This document shows positions 8,581 to 16,527 of a stretch of DNA of 64,000 nucleotides, piece after piece (positions within the stretch are counted from its first letter, which is position 1; each line of letters starts with the position of its first letter). The stretch is taken from positions 1,550,001 to 1,614,000 of the forward strand of contig NZ_JACVEE010000001.1 in the NCBI RefSeq assembly GCF_015355755.1. The letters run 5' to 3'. The position numbers were made by a program, and so were the translations under genes. Origin of the DNA: Nocardia sp. XZ_19_385 (GTDB lineage: Bacteria > Actinomycetota > Actinomycetes > Mycobacteriales > Mycobacteriaceae). The notes below the pieces were generated by a model. It had not been told where the DNA came from. It made no database searches and saw only the letters and a program-made list of their open reading frames with translations.

Positions 8581-10254
8581 ATGAGGGAGTTACCGAGACG
8601 CCCGAGCTACCGCGTGCGCGGTGGCGCGGTAGCGATGGCGTCGATAGTCACGGTCGGCGCGGGCGCCGCCGTGGCGTCTGCGGCCGATCCATTCGCGGAT
8701 CTCACCGCGCAAGGTTGCCCGGCGGTCTACGCGCTGGGCGTACAGGGCACCGGACAGTCCGCGCCGGACGCCCCGGTCACGACCGATACCGGGATGCTGT
8801 CGCAAGTGTTCGTGCCGCTACAGGCCGACGCCGACGCAGCCGGGGTGAAGATCTCACGGGCCTACGTCCCCTACGACGCGTCGTTCGGCGGCCTGGACAG
8901 GCCCGCCAATCCGGACACCGCATCGTATGAGCGATCGGTATCCGGCGGCCTCAAGTCGCTGGACAAGATGGCGAGCCAGATCGTCGCGGCGTGCCCGGCC
9001 ACGCGGATCGCGGTCGCCGGGTACAGCCAGGGCGCGCACGTGGTGAGCATGTGGGCCAAACAGGTCGGGACAGGCTCAGGTGCGGTCGCTCCGTCACAGG
9101 TCGCGGCCGTCGCGTTGTTCGGTGACCCGGTGCGCGCGCCGGGCTCACCGACCTTCCCCGGCCGCGCCGGCCAGGACAGCCCCGACCCTGCTCCGGAGAC
9201 CTCCGGCGCAGCGGTCGGCGAGTTGAGCGAGGTGCCTCAAGCGCCGACCTCGGGCGGTGGGATCGGTCCCGAGCGTGACAAGGCGGGCGGTTTCGGCGCG
9301 TTGGACGGCCGGGTGATGAGCGTGTGCGCCTCCGGGGACCTGGCGTGTGATGCGCCGTCGCACGCTCCGATTCTGGAAGCGGTCGCCAATATCGCGGGCC
9401 AGGCCGACAGCGGCGGTGATCCGTTGCGGGCACTGTGGAGCGTGACCCAAGCGCTGGCGTTCACGACGATCAAGACCGCGACGTCCGCGGTGAACGAGGA
9501 CGTGAAGGGTGATTCGCTGGCGAATCTGTCGATCAATCCGAAGGTGAGCTTGTCGCAGCGGATCGCGGACGCCTCGGACCCACGGACTGCGCTGGCCCCC
9601 GGCGACGTGGTCCAGGCGGTGCTGAAAGTCGCGACAATCGGCTTCAATTCCGTTGCCGCCGTGGCGGAGACGCTGTTGACGCCGGACACGATCGCGTCAG
9701 TCGCGACAGCGGGATTGGCGAATCCTGTTGCGGGATTAGCTGTTTTCGGGGTCAAGCTGCTGGGTGCATTGCCGCAGTTGATGCCTCCACGAACGGCAAT
9801 CGGGCTGGTCAAGAGCGCTTTCGAGGTGGTGACCACCAACATCAGCGACAACCGAGACTTGGTCGATACGGCGGTGTGGACGAAGTACTCCGATGCGATC
9901 ACCAAGCACAACTCCTACGGGCAGAACCCGATCAGCGCCGACGGGCAGTCAGCGACCCGCTATGTCGCGGACTGGTTCGCCGCAATCGCACGCGACAGCG
10001 CGGGATCGGCGGCACCGAGCACTGCGGGCAAGGCCCAGCCCAGCCCGCAGAGCCGCACCGGGACCACGACCGCAACGCCTCGAGCGAGCGTGCCGCCGAC
10101 CAGCACCAGTCGCCCTTCCGACAGCGCGCAATACCCCTGGGATCCATCCGGCGGGAGCGGACTCGAAGACCTGCCGATACCCGGGGCCGAGTCCACCGCC
10201 ACCAGCACGACGGCTCCCCCCTCGCCCCCGGCGTCCGCGACGCGGACCCGATGA
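8581..10254 (+). CDS. Secreted cutinase-family protein opening the conjugation operon
   Basis: 557 residues. A signal peptide (hydrophobic stretch about 15-36, cleavage near SAA-DP) is followed by an alpha/beta-hydrolase cutinase domain. GYSQG (Ser about 149) is the nucleophile elbow, and SGDLACDAPSH (Asp 253, His 261) completes the likely triad. The C-terminal half (270-470) is not a known cutinase part, and the end is a Pro/Ser/Thr-rich tail. Cutinase-like enzymes cleave lipid esters; here cell-envelope (mycolate-layer) remodelling for mating is a plausible role. AAGGAG nine bases before the ATG favours this start over TTG 8575. Confidence 0.8.
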   Translation: MRELPRRPSYRVRGGAVAMASIVTVGAGAAVASAADPFADLTAQGCPAVYALGVQGTGQSAPDAPVTTDTGMLSQVFVPLQADADAAGVKISRAYVPYDASFGGLDRPANPDTASYERSVSGGLKSLDKMASQIVAACPATRIAVAGYSQGAHVVSMWAKQVGTGSGAVAPSQVAAVALFGDPVRAPGSPTFPGRAGQDSPDPAPETSGAAVGELSEVPQAPTSGGGIGPERDKAGGFGALDGRVMSVCASGDLACDAPSHAPILEAVANIAGQADSGGDPLRALWSVTQALAFTTIKTATSAVNEDVKGDSLANLSINPKVSLSQRIADASDPRTALAPGDVVQAVLKVATIGFNSVAAVAETLLTPDTIASVATAGLANPVAGLAVFGVKLLGALPQLMPPRTAIGLVKSAFEVVTTNISDNRDLVDTAVWTKYSDAITKHNSYGQNPISADGQSATRYVADWFAAIARDSAGSAAPSTAGKAQPSPQSRTGTTTATPRASVPPTSTSRPSDSAQYPWDPSGGSGLEDLPIPGAESTATSTTAPPSPPASATRTR

Positions 10255-10334
10255 ATCCGCCAGCAAGAGCCAATCAAACACCCCGACAGACAAGGGGTTT
10301 CGATACAAAGGAATTCGAGAACGTGAGAACAACG

Positions 10335-11219
10335 ATGAAGACCGGCCGTAGTCGTGCGTGGCTGATGACCGCTGCGGCGGTGCCGGTCACCGCCGCGATC
10401 CTGTGCGGTGCGGTGGCACCGGCGGCGGCTGTCCCGAACGGGCAGGCCGGAGTCACCACCCAAACCCCGGGCGGCGGGCAGGCCGGGGTGACCTCCCCCG
10501 CACCGCCACCGCCCGCACCGCCAGTGGTGGACGAAGGCGTGCAAGGACCGACGGCAGCGCAGCCCTACACCACCCGCGCTGAGCCCGTCCCGCAGGCTCC
10601 AGCGCCCGCGATTGATCCTTCGCAGTTGCACGCCCCCGAGCCGGTGGCTCCGGTGCTGCCGATCCGCCCCGCGCCCGACACCGTGCGTATGGGCAGCCTC
10701 GAGGCCGCCCGCCCGGACTGGCTCCCCGAGGAATACGCCGACCAGATCAACTCTGGTGCGGCACTGGGTGAAGCACAGATCGCGCAGGTGTGGAACTCGG
10801 TCGGTGTCCCGGCGAACCGATCGGACCGCGTCGCGGCGGGAACGGTCGCTGGCGCGGTGATCGGTGGCGTCGCCGCTGCGATTCCCGGCGCTGTCGCCGG
10901 TGGCGCGGCTGGTGCGGTCGTGGGTGCCGGAGTCGGCGCGGTCGCCGGTGGCGCGGTCGGTGTCGGCGGGGCGCTGGTCGCGGGCGGTGCGGCCGGTGTG
11001 GGTGCGGCACTGGCCACCGGTGGCGTGGCCGCGATCCCGGCGATCGCCGCTATTCCGATCGTCGCCGGAGGAACGATCGGCACGGCGATCGCCGCAGGCG
11101 CGGTGATCGGAGCCGTGGCCGGAGCGGGGCTCGGCGCGCTCGGCGGCGGTGCCGCCGCCGGCCTGGCTGGAGCCGCTGTGGGCGGGGCGATCGGCGCTGC
11201 GGTCGGAGCCGGTTCCTAA
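10335..11219 (+). CDS. Secreted Pro-rich, glycine-zipper protein
   Basis: 294 residues. The signal peptide ends near AAAVP. A Pro/Ala-rich linker and a short conserved block (PDWLPEEYADQINSGAAL) follow. The C-terminal 150 residues consist almost entirely of Gly, Ala and Val in glycine-zipper repeats, which form membrane-inserting helices. Inferred role: a surface or pore-like component of the mating apparatus. GTG 10323 is an alternative start. No enzymatic motif is visible. Confidence 0.7.
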   Translation: MKTGRSRAWLMTAAAVPVTAAILCGAVAPAAAVPNGQAGVTTQTPGGGQAGVTSPAPPPPAPPVVDEGVQGPTAAQPYTTRAEPVPQAPAPAIDPSQLHAPEPVAPVLPIRPAPDTVRMGSLEAARPDWLPEEYADQINSGAALGEAQIAQVWNSVGVPANRSDRVAAGTVAGAVIGGVAAAIPGAVAGGAAGAVVGAGVGAVAGGAVGVGGALVAGGAAGVGAALATGGVAAIPAIAAIPIVAGGTIGTAIAAGAVIGAVAGAGLGALGGGAAAGLAGAAVGGAIGAAVGAGS

Positions 11220-11237
11220 TCCCCTGTTCGTCCCGGT

Positions 11238-11280
11238 GGTGGCGCGGACTGGCGCACACAAGCGCCCAGTCCGCGCCACC
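11238..11280 (+). terminator. Strong intra-operon hairpin
   Basis: GGTGGCGCGGACTGG (11238-11252) and its exact complement (11266-11280) form a 15-bp stem, extended inside by CGC/GCG with one bulged base. It follows the stop of the glycine-zipper gene but has no T-run, so it may attenuate transcription or protect the upstream mRNA. Confidence 0.6.
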
Positions 11281-11328
11281 GACCGAGAGCGATTCGAGCA
11301 ACGACATCTATTGAGGAGGTGAAGAATA

Positions 11329-12060
11329 TTGTCCACGCCCAACAACGGCCAAGCGGGCCACTGGAGCGACTGGCTACCGGCACCCACAGCGCCGGAGCAG
11401 ATCAGCCAAGCCCACAACGACGGAGCCGAAATCGGTTCCACCGTAAGCGATGACGCGCACGCAGTGCGGAATTCGCGGCATCCGGGGCGATCGGTCTCGC
11501 GTGCGATTCGTCGCCACACCGTGGTGATCGGCGCGAGTGTGGCGGTCGCGGCGACCGTCGCCGGGATCGGATTGCTGTGGCCTGACGAGTCGAGCGTTCC
11601 GGTGCCCGCGAAGACGGCCAGCCCATCCGTATCCACCACCGCCAGCGTTCCGGCAGCGCCACGCCCTGACCCCACGCTCGGAGGCGGGCCAGGATGCGAG
11701 CCGACCCGCACCCCGAACCTCTTGCGCGGCAACGGAACCGGCTCTCTGTCCAACGGCCCGGACGCCATCCTGGCGTTCGAACACGCCTACTACACGCAGC
11801 GCTCGGGCACTGCGGCGCGGGCGGCGACGACACCCGATGCCGCCGTTCCGACCGCGCAGGAGATCGACGCCGGAATCGGCACCCTCGCACCCGGGACCGC
11901 TGCCTGCGTCGTGATCATCCCAGCGGCTCCGGATCTCTACCGCGTCTCGATCACCGAGACCGGCTCCGGCGGTGAGAAGCGCAACTTCACCCAGCTGATC
12001 ACCACAACGAACCTCGGCGGCTCGCACCGAATCACCGGTATCACCGCCGCCGATTCCTAA
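11329..12060 (+). CDS. Single-pass membrane protein, VirB8-like or NTF2-like exterior domain
   Basis: 243 residues: cytosolic N-terminus of about 60, one membrane segment (TVVIGASVAVAATVAGIGLL), a Pro/Ser linker, and a C-terminal domain with AILAFEHAYYTQRSGTAAR, an arrangement like NTF2-fold VirB8/TcpC proteins of type IV systems. The family assignment is tentative. It starts at TTG 11329 with an excellent GAGGAGGTG seven bases upstream; no ATG fits. Confidence 0.6.
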   Translation: MSTPNNGQAGHWSDWLPAPTAPEQISQAHNDGAEIGSTVSDDAHAVRNSRHPGRSVSRAIRRHTVVIGASVAVAATVAGIGLLWPDESSVPVPAKTASPSVSTTASVPAAPRPDPTLGGGPGCEPTRTPNLLRGNGTGSLSNGPDAILAFEHAYYTQRSGTAARAATTPDAAVPTAQEIDAGIGTLAPGTAACVVIIPAAPDLYRVSITETGSGGEKRNFTQLITTTNLGGSHRITGITAADS

Positions 12061-12132
12061 CCCTTCCCACTCGGCACACGCCCGAACCCCGGCATCGCTG
12101 TGCCCATCTGCATTTTCGAACGGAGTAACGAC

Positions 12133-12321
12133 ATGTCCACTACCGCAACCCAAATCGTGCACGTGGAGTATCCCGGCGGCGCACGCTTCGTCTACCGAAT
12201 CCCCGTCCACGAAATCGAGGCATTCGTTGCCGCCGCACGCCTGCTCGGCGTGTGGGTCAGCATCGTGCGCGAGCTACGCCCGCGCCACCTGCGCAGCGTT
12301 CCCACACAGGCCGCCGCGTGA
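12133..12321 (+). CDS. Small conserved-looking conjugation operon protein
   Basis: 62 residues (MSTTATQIVHVEYPGGARFV...). No transmembrane segment or recognised motif. GGAG precedes the ATG, and the stop overlaps the GTG of the next gene (GTGA), so translation is coupled. Function unknown. Confidence 0.6.
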   Translation: MSTTATQIVHVEYPGGARFVYRIPVHEIEAFVAAARLLGVWVSIVRELRPRHLRSVPTQAAA

Positions 12322-12920
12322 GCGAGCCGATCCCCGCACAGGATGCCCACGGTGGGACGCCGATCTGGGATCGGCCCATCCCATACAGCGGTGGCCGCGC
12401 GCCGATGCTGTGGCTACTGGGCGCGCACGGCGGCGCGGGTGTGAGCACCCTGGAACGGGTCCTCGCGCCCGCGGCCGATGCACAGCGCCGTTGGCCCGGC
12501 GTGCTCGACGGCGAATCACCGTTCGTCGCGGTCGTCGCACGGGAAACACTCGACGGTTTGGCTCGCGCGCACGAGCTGCTGCGCCAGCACCGCGCCGGGA
12601 ACGCCGGACCCAGCCGCGTTCTCGGGCTGATCACCTGCGCCCACCAACCCGGACGCGTCCCCCTCGACATCCGCCGCTACCGCCGCGTCATCGACGAGCT
12701 AGTCCCCGAAAGCGGGCGCTGGCGCGTGGGCTGGCAACCCGCCTGGCCGCTGACCCAACGCAGCGACCTACCGGTGTGGACACCGGACAGCCCCTACCCC
12801 AGCCGTGGCAGCGACCCCCTGGCCGCCGCGCGCGGACTGGGCCAAAACCTCTTGGCCGCCGTGAGCGCCACCGCGACCGAGGACACCACCGACCGACTAC
12901 CAGGAGCAACAGCAGCATGA
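12318..12920 (+). CDS. DUF6668-like protein with Walker-A-like motif
   Basis: 200 residues from a GTG that overlaps the previous stop. MLWLLGAHGGAGVSTL near residue 32 resembles the deviant Walker A of ParA/SRP-type ATPases, but the usual lysine is absent and no clear Walker B is seen. It resembles DUF6668 proteins of streptomycete conjugative elements (recalled from family knowledge, not searched). Role in mating unknown. Confidence 0.55.
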   Translation: MSEPIPAQDAHGGTPIWDRPIPYSGGRAPMLWLLGAHGGAGVSTLERVLAPAADAQRRWPGVLDGESPFVAVVARETLDGLARAHELLRQHRAGNAGPSRVLGLITCAHQPGRVPLDIRRYRRVIDELVPESGRWRVGWQPAWPLTQRSDLPVWTPDSPYPSRGSDPLAAARGLGQNLLAAVSATATEDTTDRLPGATAA

Positions 12921-13198
12921 TTCTCGAAACAGTCCACCACGCAATCGTTTTGGCCGTCGACGACATCCAGCCCGAAGCGCCGCCCGGTTCGGGGCAGATC
13001 CTGCGCTTGGTCCGCTACCTGATGTGGTTCGTGATGTTGTGCGGCGTGGCCGCGATCATCTACGCGGGCGGCAAGTTCGGGTGGGAGAAATGGAACGGCG
13101 CCACCCTGGAATCACCGAAGATGGTGGCCGCCGCCGCAGTCGGCGGGATCATCGCCACCAGCGCGTCCAGCCTGATGAACGCCGTCGTCCTGTCCTGA
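12917..13198 (+). CDS. Small membrane protein, VirB2/pilin-like
   Basis: 93 residues with two hydrophobic segments (RYLMWFVMLCGVAAIIYAGG and MVAAAAVGGIIATSASSLMN). The size, two-helix shape and position resemble type IV pilin-like or TrbC proteins; sequence alone cannot prove it. ATGA overlap with the preceding stop, GGAG upstream. Confidence 0.55.
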   Translation: MILETVHHAIVLAVDDIQPEAPPGSGQILRLVRYLMWFVMLCGVAAIIYAGGKFGWEKWNGATLESPKMVAAAAVGGIIATSASSLMNAVVLS

Positions 13199-13455
13199 TG
13201 CCCACCATCGCCTACAAGCAGTTACCCGCCTCGGTGACCGGGCCGCTGGATCAGCTGTGGGGCTGGGGCGCGTGGTTCGCGCTGACCATCTGCCTGGCCT
13301 GGCTGATCGCCGCTGCGGGCCGGCTGTGGCTGGCACACCGCCACGGCGAACCGATCTGGTCCGAAGGCACCCACAGCATCGTGATGAGTCTGCTCGGCGC
13401 GATCCTGGCCAGCAGCGCCGCCGCCGTCGCGACAGCCGTGCTGTCGCCGTTCTGA
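13198..13455 (+). CDS. Small two-helix membrane protein
   Basis: 85 residues. Two membrane segments (AWFALTICLAWLIAAAGRLW and SIVMSLLGAILASSAAAVAT) flank a short polar loop. Its ATG shares one base with the previous stop (TGATG). The same two-helix plan as its neighbour at 12917 suggests paired membrane subunits of the secretion channel. Confidence 0.55.
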   Translation: MPTIAYKQLPASVTGPLDQLWGWGAWFALTICLAWLIAAAGRLWLAHRHGEPIWSEGTHSIVMSLLGAILASSAAAVATAVLSPF

Positions 13456-13467
13456 CGCATCGCCTCT

Positions 13468-13491
13468 CGGCGCACCAATAAGTCTGCGCCG
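13468..13491 (+). terminator. Hairpin after the small membrane genes
   Basis: CGGCGCA/TGCGCCG, a 7-bp perfect stem with a 10-nt loop, followed by a T-richer stretch (CAATCTTTCTC). It could end or weaken transcription before the lipoprotein gene, which has its own ribosome site. Confidence 0.4.
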
Positions 13492-13514
13492 CAATCTTTC
13501 TCAAGGAATCAACT

Positions 13515-14153
13515 ATGTCTCTGCTTTCGCATGCCCAAAACAGGGCAGCACTGAGCGGCCTAGCCGTTGCCCTCGTGGCAGCGGCGGCCCTGTCCGGGTG
13601 CGGGTCCGACTCGGAATCGAGTGCGCCGCAACCGGATCTGACCAGCGTCCCGGCCGGGTTGCATTGGAACAGCTTCCAAGGCATCGCGATCCCTGCCGGG
13701 GAGGACGGACCGGCCACGAATGGTGTGACCGCGACCGGCTACCGACAGACGCCGCAAGGCGCGGCGCTGGCGGCCATCGCCCACACCGTGCGCCTGTCCA
13801 CGGCCGACAACACCACCTGGGCACACATCACCAACGCAGAAGTGGCCCCCGGCCCGGCACGCGACGCCTGGACGTTGGCGCGGGCACGCGTCAAGATCGC
13901 CCGGCCCGCCGACCCCGCCACCGCACCCCGAATCCTCGGCTATCAGATCACCAGCTACCAGCCCGAACGGGCAACGGTCAACGCGGTCAGCGCCTACCCG
14001 GACAAGAGCCTGGCCGCCACCGCCATCGCGGTGGTGTGGCAGCGCGGGGACTGGCGGCTCGAGCTGCCCGACCCCGCCGCCACCACGCCCACCGTCTCCG
14101 CGATCGGTTCGGTTCCGACCGATGGTTTCGTGCGGTTGGAGGGCACGCGGTGA
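13515..14153 (+). CDS. Conjugation lipoprotein, DUF8175-like domain
   Basis: 212 residues. The signal peptide ends in lipobox ALSGC (Cys about 29), so it should be lipid-anchored outside the membrane. The domain from GLHWNSFQGIAIP to VVWQRGDWRLELP repeats in the next gene (WQRVGGASVPF... MVWDGGDWRLQPP), including the shared phrase TPQGAALAA. The two are paralogues. AAGGA precedes the ATG. Probably a periplasmic-side part of the mating channel. Confidence 0.65.
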   Translation: MSLLSHAQNRAALSGLAVALVAAAALSGCGSDSESSAPQPDLTSVPAGLHWNSFQGIAIPAGEDGPATNGVTATGYRQTPQGAALAAIAHTVRLSTADNTTWAHITNAEVAPGPARDAWTLARARVKIARPADPATAPRILGYQITSYQPERATVNAVSAYPDKSLAATAIAVVWQRGDWRLELPDPAATTPTVSAIGSVPTDGFVRLEGTR

Positions 14154-15007
14154 AGCTGCGCGAAACCACCTCCACCGACACCGGCCACGATGCGCCCCCA
14201 GATCAGCGGCGCGGCAAACAGATCGGATTGATCGCCGCCCTCGCGGTGGTCGCGCTGGTCGTCGTCGGCGGGGTTGCCGCCCTCAACGTCGGCCACGACA
14301 GCGCCACCCCGACGACGAACGAGCCGGTCTCGGCGCCGGGTCACGGCGATTCGACCGCCACCGGTTTCGACGTTCCCGCGACCGATGTATTCGGTCGGCG
14401 CGTCGATACACCCCGCAATACGGCCGGTCAGCCATTGCCGCAGACCGGCACCGGACGCGCTGCGGGTGATTCGGATTGGCTGACGGGCGCGCCCGTGCTG
14501 CCTGCCCGGGGTGGATGGCAGCGAGTCGGCGGGGCGTCGGTGCCCTTCTCCACCTCCGATGGACCGACCCGGGTAGCCGATGGTGTAGCGGCCGGGTGGG
14601 CGCACACCCCACAAGGCGCAGCACTGGCGGCGGTCTACGCCGGCTACCAGGTCAACGCCCGCCCCGGCAACCGCACCGTGCGCGAGCGCCTGATCATCAA
14701 TCCCGCCAACCGATTACGAGAATTCGAGGCGAACAAGGCAGCGGGACGCCTGCCGGACCAGCTGCCGGAGAACCTGACTCGGTACTTCGTCGCCCCGGAT
14801 GCCTTCCGGATCGACAGCTACGCGGAGGACATGGCCGTGGTCGCGATCGCCACACGCAGCGTCGATGACAACGGGTCACCAGCGTGGACGGCCACCCAGA
14901 TCGTCATGGTGTGGGACGGCGGGGACTGGCGGCTGCAACCGCCGCCCGGCGCCACACCTCCCCAGCACGCCATCTCGACGCTGACCGGGGGGTGGATCAA
15001 GTGGTGA
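14150..15007 (+). CDS. Membrane-anchored paralogue of the DUF8175-like lipoprotein
   Basis: 285 residues from a GTG overlapping the previous stop. Cytosolic N-terminus, one membrane helix (IGLIAALAVVALVVVGGVAA), a long low-complexity linker, then the same extracellular domain as the 13515 protein with HTPQGAALAAVYAGY and VMVWDGGDWRLQPP. A lipoprotein paired with a membrane-anchored paralogue suggests a heteromeric assembly. GTGA overlap with the next gene. Confidence 0.65.
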   Translation: MKLRETTSTDTGHDAPPDQRRGKQIGLIAALAVVALVVVGGVAALNVGHDSATPTTNEPVSAPGHGDSTATGFDVPATDVFGRRVDTPRNTAGQPLPQTGTGRAAGDSDWLTGAPVLPARGGWQRVGGASVPFSTSDGPTRVADGVAAGWAHTPQGAALAAVYAGYQVNARPGNRTVRERLIINPANRLREFEANKAAGRLPDQLPENLTRYFVAPDAFRIDSYAEDMAVVAIATRSVDDNGSPAWTATQIVMVWDGGDWRLQPPPGATPPQHAISTLTGGWIKW

Positions 15008-16527
15008 TCGCCACCGCGTTCAGCGGTCGCACGGACCGCAATCGACTGCACCGGAGCCTGTTCCGAGTGCTCGTGCTGTTGGTCGCCGCGCTGGCCGTCG
15101 GCCTTGCCGGAGCGGGTGCCGCGACGGCGCAGCCGACGCCCGACACCGGCGGATCGTACGGGTTCGACCAGACGTGCAACGACATGCACGATGCCCTCTC
15201 CAGCGTCGGAATCCCCGGCACTCCATTGGATTTGGGCAACGCTGTCTCCGCAGCCTGCAAGGGCGCGAACGTGGCTTCCCATCCGGGCCAGGCGGTGTCC
15301 GCGGTGGCGGATGCGGCGTGGGGTACCGCGTTCGGTCAGGTCGTAGAGTCGCTGATCTCGGGATTGAGCCAGGCCATCGTGCTATCGCTCTCGTTCTGGG
15401 CGCACCTGCCTACCGCGATCACCGACAGCCCGGATCTGTTCTCCAAGATCTCCGACTACACCTATCAGCTCCAGTGGTACCTGCTCGCCGCGAGCGTCAT
15501 GCTGTGCGGAATTCGCCTGGCCCAGGCACGACGCCACGCCATGCACGACGCCGCGCACGACACCTTCAAAGTCTTGGCGCGCACCATCTTCGCTTCCACC
15601 ATGTGGAGCGCGGTCCTGGTCGCGGGCACCCACGCTTCGGATGCCCTGGCGAATTGGATTCTTAGCGAAGCCGCCGGGGGTGACCCGAAGGCGGCGGCGA
15701 AAGCGTTGGCGCAGACAGCGGGGTTGTCGGTGTTCTCGCCGGGTCTGGTGCTGATCCTGGCCTGCGTCGGCATCCTCGGCGCACTCGCACAGATCGTGCT
15801 GGCCGTCGTGCGCGAAGGACTCCTGGTCGTGGTCGCTGGAGTGCTGCCGCTGGCGGCTGCCAGCTCGGCCACGAACTCCGGGCGCGGTCTCTACGACCGG
15901 CTCATCGGCTGGTCGGTGGCGTTCCTTCTGTACAAGCCTCTCGCCGCGCTGGTGTATCTGATCGCGTTCACCACCGTCGGGGACACCGCCCTGGACCCCA
16001 CCGGCGGCGCAACCGTCGATGCCGAATCGGCGCAGCGCGCCCTGGTCGGGCTGGTGCTGGTCTGCTCGGCCGCGCTCACTCTGCCCGCCCTGATGCGCTT
16101 GGTCTCCCCGATCGCGGGCATGAGCGGTGGCTCCGGCGCCGCAGCGGCAGCCGGAGCGGCGACCGCGGTCGCCGCCGGGGTCTCGATGACCGGCGGGTCC
16201 GGCGGATCGGCCGGGACGGGCGCGGCCAGCGCCAAAGGCGGCGCGGGAAGCATCTCCACCACCGCCACCGGCCACAGCGGCGGCAGTAGCTCCCCGGGCG
16301 CGATTCCACTGCGCAGCCCTACCGCGAGCGGCGGAGCCAGCGGCGCGACCGCGACCGCCGCGAAGGCCGCCGGCCCGGTCGGCGTCGCCGCCGCCGCAGG
16401 AATCGGGTTGGCAAGCAAGGGGATTCAAACGATGCAGTCGACCGTCGAGCAATCCGCGGCACCCAACGGCGCACCACCTCCGACACGCCCCTACTCCGGC
16501 CCGTCCGGATCGCAAGTGCCGCGATGA
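15004..16527 (+). CDS. VirB6/TrbL-like polytopic membrane protein
   Basis: 507 residues. After an N-terminal signal-like helix there is an extracytoplasmic segment (QTCNDMHDALSSVGIP). About six membrane helices span 110-390, including LQWYLLAASVMLCGIRLAQA, LVLILACVGILGALAQI and ALTLPALMRLVSPIAGMSGG. The long C-terminal tail is Gly/Ala/Ser-rich. This is the VirB6/TrbL layout forming the inner-membrane channel of conjugative type IV systems. GTG starts at 15001 and 15004 are both possible; 15004 gives the GTGA overlap. Confidence 0.75.
   Translation: MIATAFSGRTDRNRLHRSLFRVLVLLVAALAVGLAGAGAATAQPTPDTGGSYGFDQTCNDMHDALSSVGIPGTPLDLGNAVSAACKGANVASHPGQAVSAVADAAWGTAFGQVVESLISGLSQAIVLSLSFWAHLPTAITDSPDLFSKISDYTYQLQWYLLAASVMLCGIRLAQARRHAMHDAAHDTFKVLARTIFASTMWSAVLVAGTHASDALANWILSEAAGGDPKAAAKALAQTAGLSVFSPGLVLILACVGILGALAQIVLAVVREGLLVVVAGVLPLAAASSATNSGRGLYDRLIGWSVAFLLYKPLAALVYLIAFTTVGDTALDPTGGATVDAESAQRALVGLVLVCSAALTLPALMRLVSPIAGMSGGSGAAAAAGAATAVAAGVSMTGGSGGSAGTGAASAKGGAGSISTTATGHSGGSSSPGAIPLRSPTASGGASGATATAAKAAGPVGVAAAAGIGLASKGIQTMQSTVEQSAAPNGAPPPTRPYSGPSGSQVPR

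Noticed and set aside
10790..11314. Arg/Gly-rich plus-strand frame over the glycine-zipper gene
   Set aside because: Frame-shadow of the Gly/Ala repeat region; the signal-peptide frame at 10335 is clearly the real one.
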